Origin: JANWKQ01 sp964624635
Lineage (GTDB): Bacteria > Bacteroidota > Bacteroidia > CAIKAF01
Length of the DNA: 64,000 bases
Assembly (NCBI GenBank): GCA_964624635.1
Contig: CAZUXM010000009.1
Coordinates: 1 to 64,000, forward strand
Direction of reading: 5' to 3'
Shown: positions 27,544 through 36,173 of the stretch, one piece after another
How the letters are laid out: every line of letters starts with the position of its first letter
How positions within the stretch are numbered: the first letter of the stretch is position 1
Notes under the pieces: model-generated
Told to the model about the DNA's origin: nothing
Database searches by the model: none
The model's input: only the letters and a program-made list of their open reading frames with translations
Translations under genes and position numbers: made by a program

Positions 27544-28719
27544 CTATTTAATCTTATACGTATACAAATCCCATGTATTGATGGTTGTTTTTTTATCATC
27601 AGTGTGACCATAAGGAAACAATACACCTATGGTATTGCTATCAAATACTTTTACCACTACTTTTTTATAATCGTATGTATATCTCGAAACATAATCAGTT
27701 CCAAAATCAATACTAAAGCTATTTACAATCTCCATTTGTGAGTCATCAATCTCTACATAAATGCCGGTATAACCAACCCATACCTTCACATACCTACCTT
27801 CACTTAACTTCCCCATAAATTCTGCCCCACGACCTTCGCTAGGTGTTATTTTTTGAGAAACCTGCTCAATATAACCGTTGTTATTTTTGTACATTCCAAT
27901 ACCTATTTCAGTGGTATAAGTTTTCGCCTCTGCATCAGAAGCGCTGGTAAGATATGCATTGTAAATAATGGTAAAACTCTCATCAGTAATATCGGTTACC
28001 AAATCATTGTCACGAAACCAAATGCTTGATAACGTTTTCGCTTTTAATACCGGTTTTGCAAGATCTGTGATATCCACCTGATAAACATTTTCAAAATGGC
28101 TATCGCCTCCTGAATAGGTAATTATGTAAAGAGAATTTTTTGAATCAGACACATAACCCTTTACATAAAATAAATTTTTACTGATCTCCAGAGTGGTTGT
28201 AACACTCTCTTTCCCATTTTCCTGAACTATGATTTTTATTCCATGCACATAGTCATCTTTAAATACATTGACCATTTTGTTACCTCTATAAAAACAAACT
28301 AATTGTTCGTTATTTACATTTTGTTGCCCTTCTACATGAAATGAAGGATCTCTTTGTATTAAATTACTGTTGGAAAGGGTTGATGTACTAGCATAATAAT
28401 GTCCACCATAAAAAAGTAAACATGTATCGTTAATTACTGATGAATGATCTAATACACCATTAAGATTTGACCAATACATATCTCTTACAAATTCGCCTTT
28501 GTTATTAAACAAGGTTGCTATTGGATGAGAACCATTATTTTTAAAACTACCACAAGTAACCAGGTGGTTGTTTACCCATGATATATCTTCAACTGTATAA
28601 CCGGGTTCATTGGTATAAGTGAATGTTTGCCAGGTGGGCATTTGAAGTTCTTGTGCTTTTAAGGGACCACCCATTACCACGAAAGCCGCAAATAATATAA
28701 TTAGTTTTCCTTTTAACAT
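27544..28719 (-). CDS. Secreted hypothetical protein, possibly beta-propeller-like
   Basis: 391 residues with a signal peptide (KLIILFAAFVVMGGPLKAQ). The mature part is beta-rich and has recurring short W/Y-containing strands (VEDISWVNNHLVTCGSF, NDTCLLFYGGHYY), as in propeller-type proteins, but no family motif is clear. Function is not recognised. It converges on the prenyl synthase (16 nt between stops) and diverges from the zinc-ribbon gene. Confidence 0.6.
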   Translation of the reverse strand: MLKGKLIILFAAFVVMGGPLKAQELQMPTWQTFTYTNEPGYTVEDISWVNNHLVTCGSFKNNGSHPIATLFNNKGEFVRDMYWSNLNGVLDHSSVINDTCLLFYGGHYYASTSTLSNSNLIQRDPSFHVEGQQNVNNEQLVCFYRGNKMVNVFKDDYVHGIKIIVQENGKESVTTTLEISKNLFYVKGYVSDSKNSLYIITYSGGDSHFENVYQVDITDLAKPVLKAKTLSSIWFRDNDLVTDITDESFTIIYNAYLTSASDAEAKTYTTEIGIGMYKNNNGYIEQVSQKITPSEGRGAEFMGKLSEGRYVKVWVGYTGIYVEIDDSQMEIVNSFSIDFGTDYVSRYTYDYKKVVVKVFDSNTIGVLFPYGHTDDKKTTINTWDLYTYKIK

Positions 28720-28840
28720 GCTCGAAATTCCTGATTTTAATGAAAATGTGGTTGTACCCGTTTGTAAAAGTTGAATTTGGGTTGGTAAGAGATATTCTTT
28801 AATACAAAATATATTTACTTTTAACTAAACAACATTACGT

Positions 28841-29752
28841 ATGAAAATAAGGAAGTTTAATTGTCCTACTTGCGGGGCAGCAAAAGTGAATCCTTATAAA
28901 TCACCCTACGTATGCTGCGATTATTGCGGTAGTTTGATTGATATTGACCCACATATTTGGTTACACATTCAAGATAATAACCAGAGGCAAAAACGACTTG
29001 AAGAACTTCACCATAGAATAGTAGCGAAATCAAGAAAAGCGATGGAAACAAACGATTCGGCTGCATACCAACGATATCAGCAGGAATTCTTCAATAATTA
29101 TTACAATATATTCCCGGAGTTTATTCCTCCAACAGTTCATAAAGGAGAAATGTTCAAACAATTTTTACACACCAAGGCATCCTGGGAAACAGCAAAAAAG
29201 TTTGATAAAACCATTCCTCTTAAAAAAAAGAAAACAGGTTTAGATAATGCCATAAAAGCATATACCATCAAAATTGATCCACATTATGACCCTCTCTTGT
29301 TTTTTCTTGATATGATGGAAGCTGCAGACAAGTATATTAAAGCGGAACTGGAAGTAAGAAATAGTAAAGAAGAATTTAACCTGCTTACCGAAATTTATCC
29401 CCCTGGGTTGGAATATCGATTTTTTATGTCAATAACAGCTCAACCTCATCTTAACTATCTTTCAGAAGCTGAGCTAAAACACTACCTGAAAAAATATGGG
29501 CTTGAGTTGGAATATGTTGAAACCCCTTCTCAAAGTACAGTAGAAGTCAATTGTACTTTTTGCAGCCACAAAATTACTACTTTAAAAAATGCCTTCCGAT
29601 GTGTTTGTGAAAACTGTTATGAACTTAATCTAATTAATCATCACATCAACTGTAGTAATTGTGGAATAGAAAATAACTTGCCTGAAAAGTGGAGTTCTAT
29701 TATTAACTGCTCAGGATGTGGTACCGAGATAAGAGTGCTTAGCTTGATATAA
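28841..29752 (+). CDS. Multi-zinc-ribbon cytoplasmic protein of unknown function
   Basis: 303 residues. An N-terminal zinc ribbon is formed by CPTCG (9-13) and CCDYCG (about 27-32). A helical, charged middle (about 45-235) follows. A C-terminal set of CxxC pairs completes the protein: CTFC, CVCENC, CSNC and CSGC, which can form two more ribbons. No signal peptide or membrane helix. Proteins with terminal ribbons often bind nucleic acid or scaffold complexes, but I do not recognise this one. It stands between two secreted-protein genes inside the isoprenoid region. Confidence 0.65.
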   Translation: MKIRKFNCPTCGAAKVNPYKSPYVCCDYCGSLIDIDPHIWLHIQDNNQRQKRLEELHHRIVAKSRKAMETNDSAAYQRYQQEFFNNYYNIFPEFIPPTVHKGEMFKQFLHTKASWETAKKFDKTIPLKKKKTGLDNAIKAYTIKIDPHYDPLLFFLDMMEAADKYIKAELEVRNSKEEFNLLTEIYPPGLEYRFFMSITAQPHLNYLSEAELKHYLKKYGLELEYVETPSQSTVEVNCTFCSHKITTLKNAFRCVCENCYELNLINHHINCSNCGIENNLPEKWSSIINCSGCGTEIRVLSLI

Positions 29753-29894
29753 TTTCACCGCCCTATAGTACCATTATAAAACATGCTTTACTATCAACCA
29801 TGTTTCACTAACGGGGTTATACAATTGGTTAACTACTCCAAGCGAACAACCAGATTCAAGATAGTTTTGCGTAAACAATTATAATTAGAAAAGT

Positions 29895-30227
29895 ATGAAA
29901 AAATTATTTTTAGCCATTGGGATCATTGCCTTATTAACCGCAAGCCAATCATTTACTATTGAACATAATACGAAAACCAACCACATAGCAGCTACTGCTG
30001 GTGATGAAGTTACCTTTAAAATTAAAAATGATTCTGGCAGCGGTATTCGTTTGCAATTTAAAGGTTCGGGTGGTGATAGTGGAACCATGTCGATGAACAG
30101 TAACATTACTACAGAATTTACCAAAGCTGAAGGATGTAAAGTATATAATTATGAAACAGAAAAATTACTTTTTACTGTGTCTGCAGATATGGCTGGCAAA
30201 ACTTTAAAGATTTCAGACTATCAATAG
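29895..30227 (+). CDS. Small secreted hypothetical protein
   Basis: 110 residues with a signal peptide (MKKLFLAIGIIALLTASQSF). The mature 85 residues are beta-rich (EVTFKIKNDSGSGIRLQFKG) and read like a single small sandwich domain. No Cys pair or lipobox is present. Function unknown. It is followed by a strong shared terminator and converges on the cyclase gene. Confidence 0.65.
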   Translation: MKKLFLAIGIIALLTASQSFTIEHNTKTNHIAATAGDEVTFKIKNDSGSGIRLQFKGSGGDSGTMSMNSNITTEFTKAEGCKVYNYETEKLLFTVSADMAGKTLKISDYQ

Positions 30228-30243
30228 AAATTAATTCAACCTA

Positions 30244-30270
30244 ATAAAAAACCGGCTAAGCCGGTTTTTT
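30244..30270. terminator. Two-way terminator between the small secreted protein and the cyclase
   Basis: AAAAAACCGGC-taa-GCCGGTTTTTT is a perfect 11-bp stem with A and T tracts. It can stop transcription from both sides of the convergent pair ending at 30227 and 30282. Confidence 0.9.
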
Positions 30271-30281
30271 ATTGAATTTAT

Positions 30282-32584
30282 TTAATGTTGTTGATACATT
30301 TTTGTATATCTGATCAATGCCCATAGAGGAAAAACATTTCGATAGGAAGTGTAAGTAATCATACAATTAAAATTAAATACTCCCGAAATTTGTTCTTGAG
30401 GGAAATCACCCCAAGAATCCTGTTTGGATNNNNNNNNNNCACCCCCTTATCAATAGCTTCTTTGTTTGGGTGTTTAGCAGCCATCAGCCCCAACAAAGCC
30501 CAAGCTGTATTGGTTACTTGAGATTGAGGATGCTCTACATATCGTTTTTGAACACAACTCTCAAAATGTTCGCCCCATCCACCATCTTCTTTTTGTATGG
30601 ATAATAAAAACTCACAAGCTTTTACAATATGATTTTTTGTTTTGGAACGCATACAATCTTTTTCGCCAGTTGCTAATAAACCTTCAATACCAAACCAAGT
30701 GGCATAAGTAAAACAAACAGCCCATGAGCCCATCCATGATCCATCATTACGTTGTATAGATTTTAAGAAAGTATTGCCTCGTAAAATGGCCCGGTCAATT
30801 TCTTCCTTTCTATAATCATCGTATTCGCTTCTGAATTTGGTTAACCCTTGCAAACATGCAGAGGTACATTCTGCATAACTATAGTCTAACATTATATCAC
30901 CAAATACCTCAGCTGCATTCAATTTTTCAATCCACTTAGGTGCACGGGTAGGTTCGTACGAAGCCCAACCTCCATCTTTATTTTGGTATGCCAGCAATAC
31001 ATCTACCGTATCCTGTAATTTTTCTTTGGTAATGGTTTTTTCATTTTCACTAAGTAATTCTGAATGATTAAACTTAATGGATGTTTTCATTCCCTCAGCC
31101 GAACAATCAGTAATTGGCCAGCCTTGCTCAAAGGTTGAAAAAGCCCAACCTCCTTTTCTCAATGCACGATCGTAAGTATGTCTATCAGGTATTTCTTCTT
31201 TAATTTGTTGGTCATCCATCCATTGATAGATTTTTTTTGACATAGTTGGAAATTCTTTTTCCATTCCGTTTTCCAACAATGCCAGCGCTGCAAAATTGGT
31301 ATCCCAAAACTGAGAACCATTATATCCATTCATTTTGATACCATCCTCTGCCAGCCATAAATAATCATACCACCTTTCAACTGATTTTTTAAACTCTTCG
31401 CTATCTTTTCCCAACCCATGATAAAAACATAAAGCATTCATTACATGATTTACCGGGCCCAAATTAATAGAATATGTATGTTCATTTTCTTTTTTCATTT
31501 GTTCCAATAAAAATCCGGAAGTTTTTTTTCTCCACCCTTTTAAATGGACTTTCTCATACATATTCATGCAGGAAGTTGCCAACTTTAATAATGAAGAATG
31601 CGGAGTATAAATATCAAATTCACAAAACTGATTTTTTGCTTTCTTCCAATTTACTTGATGATAGGGAGTAGTATATAACTCTTCACGAAGCTCTTTAATC
31701 AATTCCGTTTCTTCTCCGGTAATTCTGTTGGCATAACAATAAGCCATAGGCATATGCACCATTCGTGCATGACACCAATATTTAGATGGGTGAAAACTTA
31801 ATCCCTTCGGAAATTTCCAAATTTCAGGTAAAATAGAATTATATCCTTTCCAACTATATACACCTAAAACGGATAAATAAAATTTACCCCAACTCGGAAT
31901 AAAATTAGCTCCCCCATTTTTATGAATCCAGTTTTTAGCCTTTATCATTCTTTGATCATCCTTCTTCTCCCCCAATAATCTTAAGGCAACATATTGTAGC
32001 ACGGTACCCAACATGGTACTTTTGCCTTCAATATGTAAACCCCACCCCCCATCTTCATTCTGCATATTGTACATATATTGTACACTTAAAGATGCATATG
32101 GTTCCTTAATAGGGTGTTGAGTTAAATAGGATACGATCACCATTCCAGGTTGAAGAAACAATGGTCCACCATAATCACCCGACCAGTTCCCCCCTTCGTT
32201 TTGTAATCCTTCGTAAAAATGAAATCCTTTTTTTGCTGATGTGTAAGCTTTGTCTGCTAACGTTCCCCCAACAAAATTTTCCTCCAATGGTTGAAAATTT
32301 TTATGTTGTAAACTAAAAAGTCGGTAGGGAAGATCTGCCGAATGAGCTTGCACTTTTTTATCAAAAACAAAAGCTTGCTTCATTTCTGATAAAAATGCCT
32401 TTGCTTCGGGTTTTTTCCAATCCTCATCAATTTTGACAACCTCCTTTAAATGAGGGGGTAAATTAAACTTCCATACCTGTCTACCTCGATGAGTTTCACA
32501 AGTCCAACAATCCCAAAAGGGCTTCTTTTGAAGACTTACATCATTTAATATCAATACTTTATCATTCACCTCGCTAGCAGGCAT
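30282..32584 (-). CDS. Oxidosqualene cyclase (sterol/triterpenol synthase), interrupted by assembly gap
   Basis: About 770 residues, the normal length. An N run at 30430-30439 breaks the frame. Past it, the correct frame reads SWGDFPQEQISGVFNFN, then MITYTSYRNVFPLWALIRYT, and stops at 30282; this is the standard oxidosqualene cyclase C-terminus. Catalytic motif TDCSAEG (Asp493) matches the OSC DCTAE rather than the DxDD of squalene-hopene cyclases. Other OSC blocks are GDYGGPLFLQPG (137-148), the MLGTVLQYVALRLLG region, SWGKFYLSVLGVYSW and IKMNGYNGSQFWDT. QW-type repeats (NEDGGWG, NKDGGWA) are present. It cyclises 2,3-oxidosqualene to a tetra- or pentacyclic alcohol at the membrane. It diverges from the squalene synthase/epoxidase operon with 30 bp between ATGs. 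Confidence 0.93.
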
Positions 32585-32614
32585 GTGAAATTATTTGTTA
32601 AAATTCTGCTAAGA

Positions 32615-33877
32615 ATGGCACAAAAATTGCACCAAAAATTACCGGAAGCGAAATATTTTCTTCCTGAACATAGAAAATACAGGACCATGTTAAAAGACCT
32701 TTATCAATCAGCTTTATTTCCAAGTGAAATAAAAGCCATGTTGAAGATTAAAATGGAAGGACAAAAATTTGCACCGAGCAAATTATCATTAGAAGAATTA
32801 GCTACCATTAATACAGATAAAGAGTTTTGTTATTCGGCACTCAATAAAGTATCACGATCATTTGCTATGGTCATTCAACAATTACCTGAAGATTTAAAAG
32901 ATGCAGTATGTGTTTTTTATTTGGTATTACGTGCTTTGGATACGGTTGAAGATGACATGAAATTTCCGGAGAATGAAAAATGGCCATTATTAAGAGAATT
33001 TTATAAAAAATCATATGATGAAAACTTCAAACTTACAGGAGTGGGTGATCAGGACAACTATACTGTACTCCTTGAAAATTATCCTAAGGTAACCCGTGTA
33101 TTCAAATCATTACATCCGTCGTACCAGCATGTAATTGCTGACATTTGTTATAAGATGGGGAATGGGATGGCCGACTTTAGTGAGAAAAAAGTACATAGTA
33201 TTGAAGATTACGATTTATATTGTTATTACGTAGCAGGTTTGGTAGGTATTGGTTTAAGTGGGTTGTTTAGTGCATCCGGGGCCGAATTACCTCAACTAAA
33301 AAATGAGCATAAACTTTCCAACTCAATGGGATTGTTACTGCAAAAAACAAATATCATTAGAGATTACTGTGAAGACCTAGAAGGGGATAGAGTATTTTGG
33401 CCAACGGAAGTATGGAAAAAATATAATAGTGAATTGGATTTTTTCCATAAAAATCCAACACACCCAAAATCATTGGCATGTTTAAATGAATTGGTAACAG
33501 ATGCATTACGACATGTTCCGGATGCATTATCCTATATGGCATCATTAAGAAACAAACAGGTGTTTCGTTTTTGTGCTATTCCACAGGTAATGGCTATCGC
33601 TACTTTATCAAAAGTATACAATAACCCAATGGTATTTACATCCAATGTAAAAATCAGAAAAGGGTTAGCTGCCAAATTGATGATGGAAACTCACAATATG
33701 GATGATGTATATGAATACTTCGATCAATTTGCCCGTGAAATTTTAAGAAAACTTCCTGCCAATGATCCCAATTATCATCAAACCAAATCACAATTGGAAC
33801 TTATCTTTGCCACTATTGATGAACCAAATACTTTAGTGAAAGATCTCCTTGAAAAACAGGAGAAAACTACTGTATAA
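32615..33877 (+). CDS. Squalene synthase, eukaryotic type
   Basis: 420 residues from ATG at 32615; an upstream GTG at 32585 abuts the cyclase start and is less likely. Both Mg-binding motifs are present: DTVEDD (109-114) and DYCED (250-254). Further family blocks are VSRSFAMVIQQLP, the YVAGLVGIGLSGLFSASG segment, LLQKTNIIRDY, FWPTEVWKKY and FCAIPQVMAIATL. These match the animal/fungal/plant enzyme, not the bacterial HpnC/HpnD pair. No C-terminal membrane helix is visible, unlike most eukaryotic forms. It joins two farnesyl diphosphates to squalene with NADPH. The epoxidase starts 13 nt after its stop. Confidence 0.95.
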   Translation: MAQKLHQKLPEAKYFLPEHRKYRTMLKDLYQSALFPSEIKAMLKIKMEGQKFAPSKLSLEELATINTDKEFCYSALNKVSRSFAMVIQQLPEDLKDAVCVFYLVLRALDTVEDDMKFPENEKWPLLREFYKKSYDENFKLTGVGDQDNYTVLLENYPKVTRVFKSLHPSYQHVIADICYKMGNGMADFSEKKVHSIEDYDLYCYYVAGLVGIGLSGLFSASGAELPQLKNEHKLSNSMGLLLQKTNIIRDYCEDLEGDRVFWPTEVWKKYNSELDFFHKNPTHPKSLACLNELVTDALRHVPDALSYMASLRNKQVFRFCAIPQVMAIATLSKVYNNPMVFTSNVKIRKGLAAKLMMETHNMDDVYEYFDQFAREILRKLPANDPNYHQTKSQLELIFATIDEPNTLVKDLLEKQEKTTV

Positions 33878-33890
33878 TTGTTGTGTTAGA

Positions 33891-35267
33891 ATGATTCATT
33901 CACCTTCTTATGATGTTTGTATAGTTGGAGCAGGAGTTGCAGGAGCAGCTATGGCTTCATATTTGGGTAAGAATGGTAAAAAAGTAGTAGTGATTGAAAA
34001 AAGTCTAGCTGAGATGGATCGCATTTTAGGCGAACTTTTGCAACCCGGTGGAGTACAAATGCTTCGCAAAATGGGATTGGAATCTACCTTAGAAAACATT
34101 GATGCACAACCGGTAGTTGGTTATGGAATGTTTTTGGATGACAAAAGTTTTCAAATTGGATATAAATCACCAGATAAAGGTCTCACCGGTTTCGGATTCA
34201 GAAACGGAAAGTTCGTTCAGAATTTGAGAGGTTACATGCAAAATTTATCCAACGTAACGGTAATTGAAGCCAACGCAACATCACTCATTGAAAATCAAGG
34301 AAGAGTTGAAGGAGTAAATTATACTGATCAAAACGATCAACCTCAACAAGTTTATTCGCATCTCACTATTGTATGTGACGGAGCATTATCAATATTCAGA
34401 AAAGAACTTTCAACAACCGAAAAAAAAATTACCGGATATTTTTTAGGATTGATTCTTGAAAATTGTGATTTACCTTATCCCAACCATGGGCATGTAATTA
34501 TGTCAGGGACATCTCCGGTTCTATTATACCCTATTACATCTACCGGAACCCGTGCTTTGATAGATTTTAAAGGAGATGCTGCACCAAGGATGGGTGAAGA
34601 ACTAAAACAACATTTACTTACCAAAATCGGTGATATTATTCCTGCTTCTGCAAAACCATCATTCATAAATGCAGTAAATGCCGGGAAATATAAAGTATTT
34701 CCAAACCATCGTTTACCGGTAACACCAATCATTAAAAAAGGAGTGGTATTGTTAGGTGATTCACTAAATATGAGACACCCTCTTACCGGCGGAGGAATGA
34801 CTGCTTCATTTACCGATTGTTATAATTTGGGAAACGAATTATTAAAAGTAAAGGATTGGTGGAACATAAATGACCTGGAATTAGCAGTTCAAAAATTTTA
34901 TTCAACAAAAACGGAACAAACAGGCTCTATCAATATACTCGCAGATGCTTTGTATGGTGTAATGACCAGCCAGGATTTAAAAGAAGCCTGTTATGATTAT
35001 TTAAATCAGGGAGGAACAAAAGCTTCGGAACCTGTTTCTATTTTATCCGCTTTATCTCGTAATAAACAAATGCTCCAACGACATTTTTTTGCAGTGGCTT
35101 TTTACGGAGCCAAAAATATTTTACGAGGTAAAAAAGGAAATAAAAGAATCAAACGAAGTTACCGCATGATTGGAGATGCTGTGAAAATTATTTCCCCATT
35201 ATTATTATCCGAGAAACCTTCGTTAGGTATGAAAGGATTATTAAAGGCTGCAAAACTTATATTTTAA
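33891..35267 (+). CDS. Squalene epoxidase (squalene monooxygenase)
   Basis: 458 residues from ATG at 33891; the frame extends to a TTG inside the previous gene, but this ATG starts right before the FAD-binding fold. The dinucleotide motif is CIVGAGVAGAAMASYLG (10-26). GELLQPGG (47-54) and GDSLNMRHPLTGGGMT (289-304) are the squalene epoxidase signatures. The last 60 or so residues are basic and amphipathic, suiting a peripheral membrane enzyme. It oxidises squalene to 2,3-oxidosqualene using O2, FAD and a reductase. It forms an operon with squalene synthase and feeds the divergent cyclase. Confidence 0.95.
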   Translation: MIHSPSYDVCIVGAGVAGAAMASYLGKNGKKVVVIEKSLAEMDRILGELLQPGGVQMLRKMGLESTLENIDAQPVVGYGMFLDDKSFQIGYKSPDKGLTGFGFRNGKFVQNLRGYMQNLSNVTVIEANATSLIENQGRVEGVNYTDQNDQPQQVYSHLTIVCDGALSIFRKELSTTEKKITGYFLGLILENCDLPYPNHGHVIMSGTSPVLLYPITSTGTRALIDFKGDAAPRMGEELKQHLLTKIGDIIPASAKPSFINAVNAGKYKVFPNHRLPVTPIIKKGVVLLGDSLNMRHPLTGGGMTASFTDCYNLGNELLKVKDWWNINDLELAVQKFYSTKTEQTGSINILADALYGVMTSQDLKEACYDYLNQGGTKASEPVSILSALSRNKQMLQRHFFAVAFYGAKNILRGKKGNKRIKRSYRMIGDAVKIISPLLLSEKPSLGMKGLLKAAKLIF

Positions 35268-35286
35268 TTATTTACTACCATACAAA

Positions 35287-35315
35287 AAACGGGAAACCAT
35301 CATAGCCTCCCGTTT
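35287..35315. terminator. Hairpin between convergent epoxidase and lipoprotein genes
   Basis: AAACGGGA (35287-35294) pairs with TCCCGTTT (35308-35315). An A run precedes it and a T-rich end follows. It is placed correctly to end transcripts from both 35267 (+) and 35338 (-). Confidence 0.65.
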
Positions 35316-35337
35316 CTATTGTACATAGTAGGTAAGA

Positions 35338-35700
35338 TTATTTTGTACCTGTAAATGTTGACACATCCCCTCCGCTAGAAAGAGTCCAGTTTAAAGTATT
35401 TCCACTTACGGTGCCCGAAAACGACCCGGAGCCATCGGTATAACTTAAAGCATAATCGTTACCACTGGTAGTTACACTAACTTGACTTAAGGAAGTATTT
35501 GCTCCGCCATTAAAGGAGAAAACAGTTTGTACAGTATTTACATCAACTACGACTACATTGGTGGTAGCTGTTCCTCCTGGGCTACCATTAAACGTAAAGG
35601 TTCCACTATACATTCCTTTCACTTGTTCTGATGGTTTTACGCAGGAGTTGAGTAGTACTACGCTTAGAACCATTACTGAGGATAAAATCAATTTTTTCAT
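35338..35700 (-). CDS. Small hypothetical lipoprotein, Ser/Thr/Gly-rich
   Basis: 120 residues. Signal and lipobox VVLLNSC put the lipidated Cys at 20. The mature part is almost all beta-strand (MYSGTFTFNG, NTLNWTLSSGGDVSTFTG), consistent with a small barrel or sandwich. Function unknown. It follows another lipoprotein gene 11 nt upstream, so the two form a pair. Confidence 0.65.
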   Translation of the reverse strand: MKKLILSSVMVLSVVLLNSCVKPSEQVKGMYSGTFTFNGSPGGTATTNVVVVDVNTVQTVFSFNGGANTSLSQVSVTTSGNDYALSYTDGSGSFSGTVSGNTLNWTLSSGGDVSTFTGTK

Positions 35701-35711
35701 AATATATTCAA

Positions 35712-36098
35712 TTAAAGTTTACGCATATAATAAGTAAATCCGTTGGTAGATTTTAATGTCAACCTTTTTCCATTACCATCAGCCGGCAGTTCGAAATTGT
35801 AAATAGTTTTCATATCAAACTTTCTGTTATAAGTTTGTATAGCACCTTTATCTAAGTATGTAAGATCATACAAACTGCTATCAGGTGAATATTGAGAGGG
35901 CTTATAAACCATTTCTTTTTCAGAAAAAGCATAATAGTTTCCCAGTACCATGTCTCGTGTAATATAATCGTCTTGAATTACAGCATCTTCAACAACCCAT
36001 CTGCCTGTTAATGGAAATTTATTTTCTTTTTTACCACAACTTATAATAAGAGATGTAGCTAAAACTAACAGAAATACCATTTTTGGAGTAGTCTTCAT
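35712..36098 (-). CDS. Lipocalin-like hypothetical lipoprotein
   Basis: 128 residues. Lipobox LIISC (Cys about 21) is followed by FPLTGRWVVEDAVI, the LxGxW opening of small lipocalin-like lipoproteins of Bacteroidota. A beta-rich body ends GFTYYMRKL. Ligand unknown. First gene of a two-gene unit with the lipoprotein at 35338-35700. Confidence 0.65.
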   Translation of the reverse strand: MKTTPKMVFLLVLATSLIISCGKKENKFPLTGRWVVEDAVIQDDYITRDMVLGNYYAFSEKEMVYKPSQYSPDSSLYDLTYLDKGAIQTYNRKFDMKTIYNFELPADGNGKRLTLKSTNGFTYYMRKL

Positions 36099-36173
36099 AA
36101 TTTTATGTTTATTTTGGTGCTAAATTATGGCCTGAACTCAGTTCAACTAAGGATTTGATACCAACTACTTATT

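Noticed and set aside
30282..32584. Squalene-hopene cyclase
   Set aside because: The catalytic motif is TDCSAEG, not DxDDTA, and the C-terminal and GDYGGPLF blocks match oxidosqualene cyclases. A squalene epoxidase next to it fits.
32615..33877. Phytoene synthase or hopanoid HpnC/HpnD
   Set aside because: Length and motifs (FCAIPQVMAIATL, YVAGLVGIGLS) belong to eukaryotic-type squalene synthase, and no HpnE-like partner is present.
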